Positions 29,543 to 44,171 of a DNA stretch of 64,000 nt are shown piece by piece. The stretch is from Streptomyces sp. NRRL F-6676 (GTDB lineage: Bacteria > Actinomycetota > Actinomycetes > Streptomycetales > Streptomycetaceae). Both the position numbers and the translations under genes were made by a program. The notes below the pieces were generated by a model that had not been told where the DNA came from, did not search any database, and was given only the letters and a program-made list of their open reading frames with translations. The DNA is taken from positions 14,545 to 78,544 of the forward strand of contig NZ_JOHS01000031.1 in NCBI RefSeq assembly GCF_000725625.1, written 5' to 3'. The number at the start of each line of letters is the position of its first letter. The stretch's first letter is position 1.

Positions 29543-31669
29543 TTACTCGCCCTTGGCCTTCGCGATGATCTCCTCGGCGACGTTCCGCGGAACCTCGGCG
29601 TAGGAGTCGAACTGCATCGAGTAGCTGGCGCGACCCGACGTCTTGCTGCGGAGGTCGCCGACGTAGCCGAACATCTCCGACAGCGGAACCAGGCCCTTGA
29701 CGACGCGGGCGCCGGCACGCTCCTCCATGGCCTGGATCTGGCCACGGCGGGAGTTGATGTCGCCGATCACGTCGCCCATGTAATCCTCGGGCGTGGTGAC
29801 CTCGACGGCCATCATCGGCTCGAGCAGCACGGGGCTGGCCTTGCGCGCGGCCTCCTTGAAGGCCTGCGAACCGGCGATCTTGAAGGCGAGCTCCGAGGAG
29901 TCCACCTCGTGGTAACCACCGTCGATGAGCGTGACGCGGACGCCCGTCATCTCGTAGCCGGCGAGGATGCCGAACTGCATGGCCTCCTGCGCACCGGCGT
30001 CGACCGAAGGGATGTACTCCTTCGGGATGCGGCCACCGGTCACCTTGTTCACGAACTCGTAACTGGCGTCGCCGCCCTCGATGGGCTCGATCGCGATCTG
30101 CACCTTGGCGAACTGACCGGTACCACCGGTCTGCTTCTTGTGGGTGTAGTCCACGCGCTCGACGGCCTTGCGGATCGTCTCACGGTAGGCGACCTGCGGC
30201 TTGCCGACGTTGGCCTCGACCTTGAACTCGCGCCGCATCCGGTCGACCAGCACCTCGAGGTGAAGCTCGCCCATGCCGCCGATGACGGTCTGGCCGGTCT
30301 CCTCGTTGGTGTGCACCTGGAAGGAGGGGTCCTCCTCCGCGAGACGCTGGATGGCGACACCCAGCTTCTCCTGGTCGCCCTTGGACTTGGGCTCGATCGC
30401 GACCTCGATGACCGGCGCCGGGAAGTCCATGGACTCCAGGATGACCGGGTTCTTCTCGTCGGACAGCGTCTCACCGGTGGTGGTCTGCTTCAGGCCCATG
30501 ACGGCGACGATGTCACCGGCGCCCACCGACTCGATCTCCTCACGCTTGTTGGCGTGCATGCGGTAGATCTTGCCGATGCGCTCCTTGCGGCCCTTGACGG
30601 AGTTCAGCACGGCGGTGCCGGACTCCAGGCGGCCGGAGTACACGCGGACGAAGGTGAGCTTGCCCAGGTGCGGGTCGCTCATGATCTTGAACGCGAGGGC
30701 GGACAGCGGCTCGTCCTCGGACGGCTTGCGCGTGACGACGACCTCGGGGTCCTTGACGTCGTGGCCCTCGATGGCCTCGACGTCGAGCGGGGTCGGCAGG
30801 TAGCGCACGACCGCGTCGAGCAGGGGCTGGACGCCCTTGTTCTTGAACGCGGTGCCGCAGAACACCGGGGTGACCGTGGTGTCGCTGGACTTGCCGGAGG
30901 CGATGGTGATGCGGCGGATCGCCGCGTACAGCTGCTCCTCGGTGGGCTCCTGGCCCTCCAGGAACAGCTCCATCATCTCTTCGTCGTTCTCGGCGACGGC
31001 CTCGACCAGCTTGCCGCGCCACTCCTCGGCGGCCTCGGTGTGCGTGGCCGGGATGTCGACGGTGTCGTACATCTCGCCCTTGGCCGCCTCGGCGGACCAC
31101 ACGAGCGCCTTCATGCGGACCAGGTCCACGACGCCCTTGAAGTCGGCCTCGGCACCGATCGGGAGCTGCATGACCAGCGGCTGGGCACCCAGGCGGTCCG
31201 AGATCATGTCCACGCAGCGGTGGAACTCGGCACCCGTACGGTCCAGCTTGTTCACGAAGCAGATGCGCGGCACGCCGTAGCGGTCGGCCTGACGCCACAC
31301 CGTCTCGGACTGCGGCTCGACACCCGCGACACCGTCGAACACCGTCACGGCACCGTCGAGCACACGCAGGGAGCGCTCCACCTCGACGGTGAAGTCGACG
31401 TGCCCCGGGGTGTCGATGATGTTGATGGTGTAGTCGTTGTCCTCGAGCGGCCAGTGACAGGTGGTGGCAGCGGACGTGATCGTGATGCCACGCTCCTGCT
31501 CCTGCTCCATCCAGTCCATGGTGGCGGCGCCGTCGTGGACCTCACCGATCTTGTACGAAACGCCGGTGTAGAACAGGATCCGCTCGGTGGTGGTCGTCTT
31601 GCCCGCGTCGATGTGGGCCATGATCCCGATGTTGCGGACCTTGGCCAGGTCAAGTGAAGTGGTAGCCAT
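29543..31669 (-). CDS. fusA: Elongation factor G
   Basis: EF-G (708 residues), the GTPase that drives translocation and, with RRF, ribosome recycling. The sequence shows [13 protein letters not shown] (P-loop), [18 protein letters not shown], and the domain IV tip region of the family. Start ATG 31667-31669, 39 nt after rpsG. Length and all G motifs match the canonical enzyme. Confidence 0.98.
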   Translation of the reverse strand: MATTSLDLAKVRNIGIMAHIDAGKTTTTERILFYTGVSYKIGEVHDGAATMDWMEQEQERGITITSAATTCHWPLEDNDYTINIIDTPGHVDFTVEVERSLRVLDGAVTVFDGVAGVEPQSETVWRQADRYGVPRICFVNKLDRTGAEFHRCVDMISDRLGAQPLVMQLPIGAEADFKGVVDLVRMKALVWSAEAAKGEMYDTVDIPATHTEAAEEWRGKLVEAVAENDEEMMELFLEGQEPTEEQLYAAIRRITIASGKSSDTTVTPVFCGTAFKNKGVQPLLDAVVRYLPTPLDVEAIEGHDVKDPEVVVTRKPSEDEPLSALAFKIMSDPHLGKLTFVRVYSGRLESGTAVLNSVKGRKERIGKIYRMHANKREEIESVGAGDIVAVMGLKQTTTGETLSDEKNPVILESMDFPAPVIEVAIEPKSKGDQEKLGVAIQRLAEEDPSFQVHTNEETGQTVIGGMGELHLEVLVDRMRREFKVEANVGKPQVAYRETIRKAVERVDYTHKKQTGGTGQFAKVQIAIEPIEGGDASYEFVNKVTGGRIPKEYIPSVDAGAQEAMQFGILAGYEMTGVRVTLIDGGYHEVDSSELAFKIAGSQAFKEAARKASPVLLEPMMAVEVTTPEDYMGDVIGDINSRRGQIQAMEERAGARVVKGLVPLSEMFGYVGDLRSKTSGRASYSMQFDSYAEVPRNVAEEIIAKAKGE

Positions 31670-31708
31670 AAGGCTTCAGTCTTCTCTCGGTCTCGATGTG
31701 GGAAGCGA

Positions 31709-32179
31709 CTACCAGCGGTAGTGCGCGAAGGCCTTGTTGGACTCGGCCATCTTGTGGGTGTCCTCGCGCTTCTTCACCGCGGCACCGAGGCCGTTGGAGG
31801 CGTCGAGGAGCTCGTTGAGCAGGCGCTCGGTCATGGTCTTCTCGCGACGGGCGCGGGAGTAGCCGACCAGCCAGCGCAGCGCGAGGGTGTTGGCGCGACC
31901 GGGCTTGACCTCGATCGGCACCTGGTAGGTGGCGCCACCGACACGGCGGGACTTGACCTCGAGGGTCGGCTTGATGTTCTCCAGCGCGCGCTTCAGCGTG
32001 ATGATCGGGTCGTTGCCCGTCTTCTCACGCAGACCCTCCATGGCGCCGTAGACGATGCGCTCGGCGGTGGAGCGCTTGCCGTTCAGCAGCACCTTGTTGA
32101 TCAGGGAGGTCACCAGAGGAGAGCCGTAGACCGGGTCGATGATGACCGGACGCTTCGGGGCGGGGCCCTTACGAGGCAT
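31709..32179 (-). CDS. rpsG: 30S ribosomal protein uS7
   Basis: Ribosomal protein S7 (156 residues), which nucleates the 30S head and lies near the E site; in E. coli it represses str operon translation. Starts [20 protein letters not shown] and includes [13 protein letters not shown]. The ATG is only two bases from the rpsL stop, so the two genes are probably coupled. Confidence 0.97.
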   Translation of the reverse strand: MPRKGPAPKRPVIIDPVYGSPLVTSLINKVLLNGKRSTAERIVYGAMEGLREKTGNDPIITLKRALENIKPTLEVKSRRVGGATYQVPIEVKPGRANTLALRWLVGYSRARREKTMTERLLNELLDASNGLGAAVKKREDTHKMAESNKAFAHYRW

Positions 32180-32181
32180 TC

Positions 32182-32553
32182 TTACTTCTCCTTCTTGGCG
32201 CCGTAACGGCTGCGGGCCTGCTTGCGGTTCTTGACACCCTGGGTGTCGAGGGAGCCACGGATGATCTTGTAGCGAACACCCGGCAGGTCCTTCACACGGC
32301 CGCCGCGCACGAGCACGATGGAGTGCTCCTGCAAGTTGTGTCCCTCACCCGGAATGTAAGCAGTGACCTCGATGCCGCTGGTCAGACGCACACGCGCGAC
32401 CTTGCGGAGGGCCGAGTTCGGCTTCTTCGGGGTGGTCGTGAACACACGCGTGCAGACGCCGCGACGCTGGGGCGAACCCTCGAGTGCGGGCGTCTTGTTC
32501 TTCTCGACCTTGTCCTGCCGGCCCTTGCGGACCAGCTGCTGGATCGTAGGCAC
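32182..32553 (-). CDS. rpsL: 30S ribosomal protein uS12
   Basis: Ribosomal protein S12 (123 residues) of the decoding centre, target of streptomycin-resistance mutations. The sequence [32 protein letters not shown] and [15 protein letters not shown] keeps the lysines of the TPKKPNS and RVKDLPG segments, so a streptomycin-sensitive form is expected. The start is the GTG at 32551-32553; open codons to 32775 are upstream leader. A strong promoter lies at 32747-32775. Confidence 0.98.
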   Translation of the reverse strand: MPTIQQLVRKGRQDKVEKNKTPALEGSPQRRGVCTRVFTTTPKKPNSALRKVARVRLTSGIEVTAYIPGEGHNLQEHSIVLVRGGRVKDLPGVRYKIIRGSLDTQGVKNRKQARSRYGAKKEK

Positions 32554-32601
32554 TACTTCTCCGGTTTCTGTGTGCCGATGGGTACAGCTAACCTGGAACA
32601 T

Positions 32602-32628
32602 CTCCGACCCACGCGGTCGGGTGTGTCG
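32602..32628 (-). promoter_or_regulatory. Leader element shared with the S10 operon
   Basis: This 27-nt stretch, 49 nt upstream of the rpsL start, is identical to 15496-15522 in the rpsJ leader. It can fold into a 6-bp hairpin (CCGACC/GGTCGG). It lies inside the predicted transcript, about 110 nt after the promoter, so it would act as RNA if it is functional. Confidence 0.75.
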
Positions 32629-32746
32629 AATACTGCGGATCCCCGCCGCGAGGCAGAAAAGGCGCAGATTACGGTGGCCGGTGACGGCTCCCCGTACGGG
32701 TGCAGGCACGCACGAGGGCCAGGGCACACCCCAGGCACAAGGTCTG

Positions 32747-32775
32747 AGCGTACCTACCTCATTGCCTGCGGTCAA
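32747..32775 (-). promoter_or_regulatory. str operon promoter
   Basis: TTGACC (32770-32775), a 17-nt spacer and TACGCT (32747-32752) on the minus strand form a good housekeeping promoter. Predicted start near 32740 gives a leader of about 187 nt before rpsL. Confidence 0.75.
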
Positions 32776-32820
32776 AACAACTCCGCCACGGCCGGGCCCC
32801 CACGGACACCGCCGCAGCGT

Positions 32821-33357
32821 TCAGGTGGACATCGACGCCGCCGCGATCACGAAGATCAGGAACAGCGTCCAGCCCGCGATCGACAGCCAGCCCAGGATCA
32901 GGCCGGCCAGCGCGAAGCCGTCGCCCCCCTCGCCCGTCCGGCGTATCTCGCTGCGGGCCGTGTGGCCCAGCACCACGGCGGGGATACCCGTCAGCCCCGC
33001 CGTCATCGTCGTCAGGATGCCGCACACCAGGGCGCCCACGGCCTTGCCGTTGTTGGGCGGCGGCAGCGTCGGCGCCGGCAGGAACGTACGCGGCACGGGG
33101 GCCGCGGCCACGGCGGGCTGCATCGGGACCGGCCCCTGCGGCAGGTCGGCGACGAGCAGTCCCAGCTCCCCCACCGTCCGCGCCTCGTACGCCCGCGCGA
33201 TGCGCTTTTCCAGTTCGGGCTGCTGAAGCCGGCCCTCGCTGAACCCCGCTCTGAGGACGTCGACGGCCCGCTCCCGGTCCGCGTGGGACGCGAGCATCGA
33301 CGAGCCGTGCTGCGCGTTCTGCCCGCTCCACGGCTGCCACGGTGTCGGATATGTCAC
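32821..33357 (-). CDS. DUF1707 and DUF4190 membrane protein
   Basis: A 178-residue protein. Residues about 22-73 are a DUF1707 domain ([20 protein letters not shown]), a short helical region thought to mediate interactions. A Pro/Ala linker follows, then a DUF4190 domain at about 103-170 with two hydrophobic segments ([20 protein letters not shown] and [20 protein letters not shown]). It is probably a small inner-membrane protein; no function is known to me. The start is the GTG at 33355-33357, preceded by GGGAGGTG; an ATG at 33297 is an alternative. It sits alone between rpoC and the str operon. Confidence 0.85.
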   Translation of the reverse strand: MTYPTPWQPWSGQNAQHGSSMLASHADRERAVDVLRAGFSEGRLQQPELEKRIARAYEARTVGELGLLVADLPQGPVPMQPAVAAAPVPRTFLPAPTLPPPNNGKAVGALVCGILTTMTAGLTGIPAVVLGHTARSEIRRTGEGGDGFALAGLILGWLSIAGWTLFLIFVIAAASMST

Positions 33358-33472
33358 GGAACACCTCCCCCGGCGGCGGTATGGCCTCCATCATCTCCAA
33401 ACGCGCCCCGATGCGCGATGGTTCCCTCCCCGCCGGAAGACACCTCCGAGGGCGTGAGGAGGCCGCACACGC

Positions 33473-33508
33473 CGACGGGCGGCCACCCCTGGGGGTGACC
33501 GCCCGTCG
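33473..33508 (-). terminator. rpoC terminator
   Basis: A perfect 10-bp stem (33473-33482 with 33499-33508), extended inward by CACCCC/GGGGTG, begins 48 nt after the rpoC stop and marks the end of the rpoBC transcript. Confidence 0.7.
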
Positions 33509-33556
33509 CGTGCTCACGAACCGCCGGCGCGGCCCTCGACCGCGCCTACCGACCGC

Positions 33557-37465
<3,909 letters not shown>

Positions 37466-37524
37466 TATGCGTCAATCCCTCTCAGGGTTGTAAGTCTGTG
37501 GTCTGAAACGGGGGTCGCGGGATC

Positions 37525-37553
37525 GGCGGGGCCTCTGCACGAGAGGCCCCGCC
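37525..37553 (-). other. Hairpin between rpoB and rpoC
   Basis: A 12-bp perfect stem with a 5-nt loop starts nine bases after the rpoB stop. rpoB and rpoC are normally cotranscribed, so this is more likely an mRNA-stabilising or partial attenuator element than a full terminator. Confidence 0.55.
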
Positions 37554-37562
37554 TGACTCCCG

Positions 37563-40500
37563 TCAGACCTCTTCGACGCTGCTCGGCTCGCGCCGGGACA
37601 GGTCGATGCCGAGCTCCTCCGCCGCGCGGAAGACGTCCTCGTCGGTGTCGCGCATCTCGATGGACATGCCGTCGCTGGACAGCACCTCCACGTTGAGGCA
37701 CAGGGACTGCATCTCCTTGATGAGCACCTTGAAGGACTCGGGGATGCCGGGCTCGGGGATGTTCTCGCCCTTGACGATGGCCTCGTAGACCTTCACGCGG
37801 CCGGTGACGTCGTCGGACTTGATGGTCAGCAGCTCCTGGAGGGCGTACGCGGCGCCGTACGCCTCCAGCGCCCACACCTCCATCTCGCCGAAGCGCTGGC
37901 CACCGAACTGGGCCTTACCACCCAGCGGCTGCTGGGTGATCATCGAGTACGGACCGGTCGAACGGGCGTGCAGCTTGTCGTCGACCAGGTGGTGCAGCTT
38001 GAGGATGTACATGTAGCCGACCGAGATCGGCGCCGGGAACGGCTCGCCGGAGCGGCCGTCGAACAGCCTCGCCTTGCCGGTGGGCTGCACCATGCGCTCG
38101 CCGTCCCGGTTGGGGATGGTGTGCTGGAGCAGACCCGCCAGTTCGTCCTCACGGGCGCCGTCGAACACCGGGGTGGCGACGTTGGTGCCGGGCTGGACGT
38201 TGTCGGCGCCGATGACCTGGAGCCGCTGCGCCCACTCCTCCGCGAGGCCGGAGACGTCCCAGCCGCGGCTGGCGAGCCAGCCGAGGTGGATCTCCAGGAC
38301 CTGTCCCGGGTTCATGCGGGACGGGACGCCGAGGGGGTTGAGGATGATGTCGACCGGGGTGCCGTCCTCCAGGAACGGCATGTCCTCGATCGGCAGGATC
38401 TTGGAGATGACGCCCTTGTTGCCGTGCCGGCCGGCGAGCTTGTCACCGTCGGTGATCTTGCGCTTCTGCGCCACGTACACGCGCACCAGCTGGTTCACAC
38501 CGGGGGGAAGCTCGTCGCCCTCCTCACGGTCGAAGACGCGCACGCCGATGACCTTGCCGGTCTCGCCGTGCGGCACCTTCAGCGAGGTGTCGCGGACCTC
38601 ACGGGCCTTCTCGCCGAAGATGGCGCGCAGCAGGCGCTCCTCCGGGGTCAGCTCGGTCTCGCCCTTGGGCGTGACCTTGCCGACCAGGATGTCGCCGGCG
38701 ATGACCTCGGCACCGATGCGGATGATGCCGCGCTCGTCGAGGTCGGCGAGGACCTCCTCGGAGACGTTCGGGATGTCCCGGGTGATCTCCTCGGGGCCGA
38801 GCTTGGTGTCACGGGCGTCGACCTCGTGCTCCTCGATGTGGATCGAGGAGAGGACGTCGTCCTGGACGAGGCGCTGCGACAGGATGATCGCGTCCTCGTA
38901 GTTGTGACCCTCCCACGGCATGAACGCGACGAGCAGGTTCTTGCCGAGCGCCATCTCGCCGTTCTGGGTGGCCGGGCCGTCGGCGAGCACCTGGCCCGTG
39001 ATGACGCGGTCGCCCTCGTTGACGATGACCTTCTGGTTGACCGAGGTGCCCTGGTTGGACCGGGAGAACTTGGCCAGGCGGTACGTGATGTACGTGCCGT
39101 CGTCGTTGGCGGTGGTGATGTAGTCCGCGGAGACCTCCTGGACCACACCGTCCTTCTCGGCCTTGACCACGTCGCCGGCGTCGACGGCGGAGCGGTACTC
39201 CATGCCGGTGCCGACGAGCGGGGCCTCGCTCTTGATGAGGGGCACAGCCTGACGCATCATGTTCGCGCCCATGAGGGCACGGTTGGCGTCGTCGTGCTCC
39301 AGGAACGGGATCATGGCGGTCGCGACCGACACCATCTGGCGCGGCGAGACGTCCATGTAGTCCACGTCCTCGGGGCCGACGTAGTCGACCTCGCCGCCGC
39401 GGCGGCGGACCAGGACGCGGGCCTCGGCGAACCGCATGTCGTCGTTGAGCGTGGCGTTGGCCTGCGCGATGACGAAGCGGTCCTCCTCGTCGGCGGTCAG
39501 GTAGTCCACCTCGTCGGTGACCTGGCCGTCGACGACCTTGCGGTACGGCGTCTCGACGAAGCCGAACGCGTTGACCCGGCCGTAGGAGGCGAGCGAGCCG
39601 ATCAGACCGATGTTCGGGCCTTCGGGCGTCTCGATCGGGCACATGCGGCCGTAGTGCGAGGGGTGCACGTCACGGACCTCGAAGCCGGCCCGCTCACGGG
39701 AGAGACCACCCGGGCCAAGGGCCGACAGACGGCGCTTGTGGGTGAGACCCGACAGCGGGTTGTTCTGGTCCATGAACTGCGACAGCTGGCTGGTGCCGAA
39801 GAACTCCTTGATGGAGGCGACGACCGGCCGGATGTTGATCAGGGTCTGCGGCGTGATCGCCTCGACGTCCTGGGTCGTCATGCGCTCGCGCACCACGCGC
39901 TCCATCCGCGCCAGACCCGTGCGGACCTGGTTCTGGATGAGCTCGCCGACGCTGCGCAGACGGCGGTTGCCGAAGTGGTCGATGTCGTCGGTCTCGACGA
40001 CGACCGGCTGGCCGTTGTCCCCGACGGTCTCGGTCTCACCGGCGTGCAGCTGCACCAGGTACTTGATCGTCGAGATGATGTCCTCGACGGTCAGGATGCC
40101 GGCGTCCAGCGGCGCGTCGGCGCCCAGCTTCTTGTTGACCTTGTAGCGGCCGACCTTGGCGAGGTCGTAGCGCTTGGGGTTGAAGTAGAGGTTCTCGAGC
40201 AGCGTCTGCGCGGCCTCCCGCGTGGGGGGCTCGCCCGGACGCAGCTTGCGGTAGATGTCGAGCAGCGCGTCGTCCTGGCCCTGGGTGTGGTCCTTCTCCA
40301 GGGTGGCGCGCATGGACTCGTACTCGCCGAACTCCTCGAGGATCTGCTCGGTCGTCCAGCCGAGCGCCTTGAGCAGGACGGTGACGGACTGCTTGCGCTT
40401 GCGGTCGATGCGCACACCGACCATGTCGCGCTTGTCGATCTCCATCTCCAGCCAGGCACCCCGGGACGGGATGATCTTGGCCGAGAAGATGTCCTTGTCG

Positions 40501-41048
40501 GACGTCTTGTCGATGGAGGAGTCGAAGTAGACGCCCGGCGAACGGACCAGCTGCGACACCACGACACGCTCGGTGCCGTTGATGACGAAGGTGCCCTTGT
40601 TCGTCATGAGCGGGAAGTCGCCCATGAAGACGGTCTGGGACTTGATCTCGCCGGTCTCGTTGTTGGTGAACTCGGCGGTGACGAAGAGCGGGGCGGCGAA
40701 CGTGAAGTCGCGCTCCTTGCACTCGTCGATGCTGTTCTTCGGCGGCTCGAAGCGGTGGTCGCGGAAGGTCAGCGACATCGACCCGGAGAAGTCCTCGATC
40801 GGGGAGATCTCCTCGAAGATCTCCTCCAGACCGGACTTGGTGGGGACGTCCTGACCGGACTCCAGAGCCGACTCGACGCGAGCCTTCCACGCGTCGTTGC
40901 CGAGCAGCCAGTCGAAGCTCTCGGTTTGCAGCGCGAGAAGGTTCGGAACCTCGAGGGGCTCCTTGATCTTTGCAAAGGAGATGCGCAGCGGGGCGGTGCT
41001 GGCAGCGTTGTTCGTATTCGCGGTCGAGGCGTTGCGCGAGGCGGCCAA
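37563..41048 (-). CDS. rpoB: RNA polymerase beta subunit
   Basis: Beta subunit (1161 residues). The rifampicin pocket segment [17 protein letters not shown] and [13 protein letters not shown] is wild type at the usual Asp, His and Ser positions, so a rifampicin-sensitive enzyme is expected. I place the start at TTG 41046-41048 ([14 protein letters not shown]), with GAAGGA upstream; this reproduces the 1161-residue length I recall for Streptomyces RpoB. A GTG at 41078 would add ten residues. A promoter candidate lies at 41231-41259, giving a leader of about 176 nt. Confidence 0.97.
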   Translation of the reverse strand: MAASRNASTANTNNAASTAPLRISFAKIKEPLEVPNLLALQTESFDWLLGNDAWKARVESALESGQDVPTKSGLEEIFEEISPIEDFSGSMSLTFRDHRFEPPKNSIDECKERDFTFAAPLFVTAEFTNNETGEIKSQTVFMGDFPLMTNKGTFVINGTERVVVSQLVRSPGVYFDSSIDKTSDKDIFSAKIIPSRGAWLEMEIDKRDMVGVRIDRKRKQSVTVLLKALGWTTEQILEEFGEYESMRATLEKDHTQGQDDALLDIYRKLRPGEPPTREAAQTLLENLYFNPKRYDLAKVGRYKVNKKLGADAPLDAGILTVEDIISTIKYLVQLHAGETETVGDNGQPVVVETDDIDHFGNRRLRSVGELIQNQVRTGLARMERVVRERMTTQDVEAITPQTLINIRPVVASIKEFFGTSQLSQFMDQNNPLSGLTHKRRLSALGPGGLSRERAGFEVRDVHPSHYGRMCPIETPEGPNIGLIGSLASYGRVNAFGFVETPYRKVVDGQVTDEVDYLTADEEDRFVIAQANATLNDDMRFAEARVLVRRRGGEVDYVGPEDVDYMDVSPRQMVSVATAMIPFLEHDDANRALMGANMMRQAVPLIKSEAPLVGTGMEYRSAVDAGDVVKAEKDGVVQEVSADYITTANDDGTYITYRLAKFSRSNQGTSVNQKVIVNEGDRVITGQVLADGPATQNGEMALGKNLLVAFMPWEGHNYEDAIILSQRLVQDDVLSSIHIEEHEVDARDTKLGPEEITRDIPNVSEEVLADLDERGIIRIGAEVIAGDILVGKVTPKGETELTPEERLLRAIFGEKAREVRDTSLKVPHGETGKVIGVRVFDREEGDELPPGVNQLVRVYVAQKRKITDGDKLAGRHGNKGVISKILPIEDMPFLEDGTPVDIILNPLGVPSRMNPGQVLEIHLGWLASRGWDVSGLAEEWAQRLQVIGADNVQPGTNVATPVFDGAREDELAGLLQHTIPNRDGERMVQPTGKARLFDGRSGEPFPAPISVGYMYILKLHHLVDDKLHARSTGPYSMITQQPLGGKAQFGGQRFGEMEVWALEAYGAAYALQELLTIKSDDVTGRVKVYEAIVKGENIPEPGIPESFKVLIKEMQSLCLNVEVLSSDGMSIEMRDTDEDVFRAAEELGIDLSRREPSSVEEV

Positions 41049-41230
41049 GAGGGGGTCCTTCCGAGGGCTCGGACTCACTACGCGCGTCCCGGTACCTCAC
41101 CGGGACACCGGGACAGGGGTTCCTGAGGTCGGCCAAAAGGCCAGGTCAGGGACGATCCAGTCGCCGGGCTCGAATGAGGGCATGCTCCTGGTGACGGGCA
41201 GGAAGCAGCTAACAGGCAGCGCAAAGGGAC

Positions 41231-41259
41231 AGTGTAGCCAGTTGGCACACTGATGTCCA
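41231..41259 (-). promoter_or_regulatory. Candidate rpoB promoter
   Basis: TGGACA (41254-41259), a 17-nt spacer and TACACT (41231-41236) on the minus strand. It lies within the 700-nt rplL-rpoB gap, downstream of the rplL terminator, so rpoBC can be transcribed independently of rplJL. Confidence 0.65.
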
Positions 41260-41702
41260 GTGCGGGTCTACGGGCACTCGGAGGCCCTCGTTGTTCCTCA
41301 ACACCTGCGGCAAGCCACGCCCTCGATGCACATCGATACTGCCCTCTTCGTCGCCGATCCATGCCTCGGATTCGGATCGTTGTGACGACGCGTCCTGAGA
41401 ATTGCGCGCTGCGTGCGGTTCGTCAAGGCCCCCCTTGCCCAAACCGGTTGCTGCCGTCGTCATGTGCAGCAGGCACCGAGGGGTGCCTGGAGGCACGACG
41501 AAGATCACCCTACCCCCCGGGGCGGGGGGTGCAAGGCGGCTGCCGCCGGCGCCTCGGAATGCCGGTGAGCGACCACCCGATTGGATGATCGCTCCTGGGT
41601 GCGCGGGCGTTACAGGGGCTCCGCCCCCGCACCCCCGGCACGGGACTCCGGCCCCGTTCCGCGCAGTCCCCCACGCCCCTCTCCAGGGCGCCGGGAACGC
41701 GG
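41260..41702 (-). other. rplL-rpoB spacer, no gene seen
   Basis: About 440 nt between the rplL terminator and the rpoB promoter. Several short open frames exist on both strands but none shows a ribosome site, family resemblance or consistent codon bias. A run of C/G around 41510-41530 is the only notable feature. Confidence 0.5.
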
Positions 41703-41738
41703 GAAGCCCGCGCGGAGCCAGTGCTCCACGCGGGCTTC
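41703..41738 (-). terminator. rplL terminator or attenuator
   Basis: Arms of 10 plus 5 bp separated by one mismatched pair, closing on a 4-nt loop, lie 22 nt after the rplL stop. It separates the rplJL message from rpoBC, as in other bacteria where read-through sets the ratio of ribosomal protein to polymerase. Confidence 0.7.
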
Positions 41739-41760
41739 TCTGCGAACGAGAGGTGAGGTC

Positions 41761-42144
41761 TTACTTGACCTCGACCGACGCGCCGGCGCCCTCGAGGGAC
41801 TCCTTCGCCTTGTCCGCGGCCTCCTTGTTGACCTTCTCCAGAACCGGCTTCGGCGCACCGTCGACCAGGTCCTTGGCCTCCTTCAGGCCGAGGGAGGTCA
41901 GCTCGCGCACGACCTTGATGACCTGGATCTTCTTGTCGCCGGCACCGGTGAGGATGACGTCGAACTCGTCCTTCTCCTCCTCGACCGGGGCGGCCGGGCC
42001 ACCCTGGGCCGGGCCCGCGACGGCGACCGCGGCGGCGGCGGTGACGTCGAACTTCTCCTCGAAGGCCTTCACGAACTCGGAGAGCTCGATGAGGGTCATC
42101 TCCTCGAACTGGGCGAGCAGGTCGTCCTGGCTGAGCTTCGCCAT
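41761..42144 (-). CDS. rplL: 50S ribosomal protein bL12 (L7/L12)
   Basis: L7/L12 stalk protein (127 residues), which recruits translation GTPases. N-terminal dimerisation domain [21 protein letters not shown], an Ala/Pro-rich hinge, and the C-terminal domain [30 protein letters not shown] (middle shown as [15 protein letters not shown]) are all present. It lies 118 nt after rplJ and is followed by a terminator-like hairpin. Confidence 0.98.
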   Translation of the reverse strand: MAKLSQDDLLAQFEEMTLIELSEFVKAFEEKFDVTAAAAVAVAGPAQGGPAAPVEEEKDEFDVILTGAGDKKIQVIKVVRELTSLGLKEAKDLVDGAPKPVLEKVNKEAADKAKESLEGAGASVEVK

Positions 42145-42262
42145 GATGGCGGTCCTTCCACTAATTCGGCAGGTGCCGGATGTACGGGGTGTGGCGGGCG
42201 TACGTCGGGCCCGCTGCGACCCGTGCCGTGTTCAGGCGGCCCGGGTCAGAAAGCGAGCCGAA

Positions 42263-42793
42263 TTACTCGGCACCGCCCTGCTCGTCCTGCTTGGCACGGA
42301 GCGCGTCCACGGTGCGGACGAGCTTCGAGGGGAGCGCCTGGAAGAGCTGAGCAGCCTGGGACTGCTTGCCCTTGAAGGCACCTGCCAGCTTGGAGAGCAG
42401 AACCTCGCGGGACTCGAGGTCCGCGAGCTTCTTGATCTCGTCGGCGGACATCATCTTGCCGTCAAGGACACCGCCCTTGATGACAAGATTCGGGTTGTCC
42501 TTGGCGAAGTCGCGCAGACCCTTCGCCGACTCCACCGGGTCACCGGTGACGAAGGCGACGGCCGTCGGACCAGCGAAGAGCTGGTCGTCGAGCGTGATCC
42601 CGGCCTCGTTGGCCGCAATCTTGGTCAGCGTGTTCTTCACCACGGCGTACTGGGCGTTCTCACCGAGCGAACGGCGCAGCGTCTTGAGCTGCGCCACGGT
42701 GAGACCGCGGTACTCGGTCAGCACGGCGGCGTTGGAGCTGCGGAACTTGTCCGTCAGCTCGGCAACCGCGGCAGCCTTTTCGGGCGTCGCCAT
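42263..42793 (-). CDS. rplJ: 50S ribosomal protein uL10
   Basis: Ribosomal protein L10 (176 residues), base of the L7/L12 stalk. It starts [20 protein letters not shown], with [15 protein letters not shown] and the C-terminal L12-binding helix ([17 protein letters not shown]). The ATG at 42791-42793 is preceded by GGAAGGAGG; codons upstream to 42904 are leader. L10-L12 complexes commonly repress this operon by binding the leader. Confidence 0.97.
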   Translation of the reverse strand: MATPEKAAAVAELTDKFRSSNAAVLTEYRGLTVAQLKTLRRSLGENAQYAVVKNTLTKIAANEAGITLDDQLFAGPTAVAFVTGDPVESAKGLRDFAKDNPNLVIKGGVLDGKMMSADEIKKLADLESREVLLSKLAGAFKGKQSQAAQLFQALPSKLVRTVDALRAKQDEQGGAE

Positions 42794-43032
42794 AGAGCCT
42801 CGGCCTCCTTCCGGGTGATTCGGACCGCGCGGACCCGAAGGAGGACTGGGGAAAACGAAACGCCCCGGCGCAGGCGCACGGGGCGTGGCTCGACCTTTTG
42901 TCACACGCCCGGGGCGCGGACCGAAGGGAACTCATCCACTGTCACCTGCGCGGGTCGTCCGCTGTTCAGCGGATCCTTCGGCCACCGCGCCCTCTTACGA
43001 GCGCACGGCAACGACCAGCGGTCTTTGGCTTC
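42794..43032 (-). ncRNA. rplJ leader, probable L10 autoregulatory RNA
   Basis: A transcribed leader of about 240 nt precedes rplJ. It contains a GC-rich hairpin (CGCCCCG 42861-42867 with CGGGGCG 42879-42885). This is flanked by near-identical copies of a GCGCGGACC-CGAAG element (42827-42840 and 42914-42926), 13 of 14 positions shared. The position and structure fit a ribosomal protein L10 leader; the exact fold was not modelled. Confidence 0.5.
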
Positions 43033-43038
43033 TGTGGA

Positions 43039-43068
43039 AGCGTACGGGAACGGGACGGCGGCAGGCAA
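43039..43068 (-). promoter_or_regulatory. Candidate rplJ promoter
   Basis: TTGCCT (43063-43068), an 18-nt spacer and TACGCT (43039-43044) on the minus strand. The -10 is identical to that of the str promoter. It lies between the lipoprotein stop and rplJ. Confidence 0.6.
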
Positions 43069-43101
43069 ATCCGCCCCGTTCCGCGGCTCGGGACACGCGG
43101 C

Positions 43102-43962
43102 TCAGGCGTCCTGGAGCCCCTTCAGCATCTCGGCCAGGTCGGCGGTCTTCCCGGCCGGCGGGGCGGTGACCTTCACGGGCTTGTTGTAGTCGAGGACGGT
43201 GAAGGTCATGTCCATCGGCCCCTTGTCGGCGTCGGCCCGCATGCGGAACTGCTTCATGCGGTCGTCGCCGCCGACCCACATGTCCATGGTGAGTCTGTCG
43301 ACGCCCATCGTCCGGTACTGCTCGACGGCCTTGCGGCGCTGCTCCTCGGTCACCCCGCTCTTCGTGAAGGCCGGCTTCTCCATGTCGTCCACGGCGACGG
43401 TGCCCCTGTAGTGCGTGGTCCTGACGCCTCCGACGGTCACGGTGTCGATCTTCTTGACGTCGTCGGCGCCGGCGAGGATGTTCGACTGGGCCGTCGGGCT
43501 CTGCTCGGCCTGGGAGGCCGCGCCCAGTCCGCCCATCTGGTCCAGTTGCTTTCCGGCCTCCGTCCCGGACAAATCGAACTTGATCCAGTTCTTGCCGTCC
43601 ATCTCCTTGGCGGCGTCTTCGCCCCCGTCGACGTAGATGGCCTTGTCGATGAGCCGGACCTCCATGGGCAGGTCGGTCTTCCCGGGCAGGAACATCCTCA
43701 TGCTCATCGCGGGCTCGGGCTTCATCCGCATGTCGGCCTCCGCCTCGATGCGGCCCTGCCCCGGGATGCTGCCCTTCATGCGGTAGTGCATGGACGTGAT
43801 CTGTTCCGACTTCTTCGCGACCTTCGCCACGGCCGCCGCCGGCGTCATGGCGGGGGACTTGTCCGCCGCCTCCTCGCCCTTGCCGCAGCTCACCGCTCCT
43901 GCGGCCAGCAGCAGGGCGGCCAGCCCCGCGCCGACGGGCAGACGTACGGATCTGTTGTTCAT
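43102..43962 (-). CDS. Lipoprotein, LppX/LprG-like
   Basis: A 286-residue lipoprotein. The signal [20 protein letters not shown] ends in a lipobox AVSC with the lipidated cysteine at residue 26. The body is hydrophilic with alternating strands ([36 protein letters not shown]) as in LolA-fold lipoproteins of actinobacteria that carry lipids or metabolites. No ligand can be read from the sequence. The ATG at 43960-43962 follows GGGGAAAC; longer open codons to 44121 belong to the rplA terminator region. It lies between rplA and rplJ, a position I recall for a lipoprotein gene in other Streptomyces. Confidence 0.8.
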   Translation of the reverse strand: MNNRSVRLPVGAGLAALLLAAGAVSCGKGEEAADKSPAMTPAAAVAKVAKKSEQITSMHYRMKGSIPGQGRIEAEADMRMKPEPAMSMRMFLPGKTDLPMEVRLIDKAIYVDGGEDAAKEMDGKNWIKFDLSGTEAGKQLDQMGGLGAASQAEQSPTAQSNILAGADDVKKIDTVTVGGVRTTHYRGTVAVDDMEKPAFTKSGVTEEQRRKAVEQYRTMGVDRLTMDMWVGGDDRMKQFRMRADADKGPMDMTFTVLDYNKPVKVTAPPAGKTADLAEMLKGLQDA

Positions 43963-44088
43963 GTTTCCCCCATGGAACACAGGCGACCGATGGCTCGCGT
44001 ACAGACAGGACATGAGATCGCCACAGGAAGTTCGAATGATCTTACGATTTTCCATGAGGCCGACCGCCGCCGCCCGGCATTTACGCCA

Positions 44089-44141
44089 ATTCGTTGAACA
44101 AAAAACAAACGGACCCCGCACCCAGGAAGGTGCGAGGCCCG
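44089..44141 (-). terminator. rplA intrinsic terminator with T tract
   Basis: A 13-bp stem including GU pairs (44110-44122 with 44129-44141) lies 30 nt after the rplA stop and is followed on the sense strand by TTTGTTTTTTGTT. This is one of the few classical intrinsic terminators in the window. Confidence 0.85.
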
Positions 44142-44171
44142 TCGGTGTGACCGCTGGGGCGAGCCGTCGGC

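Noticed and set aside
41209..41588. Short frames in the rplL-rpoB gap
   Set aside because: No homology, no consistent codon bias, and the region is explained by a terminator and the rpoB promoter.
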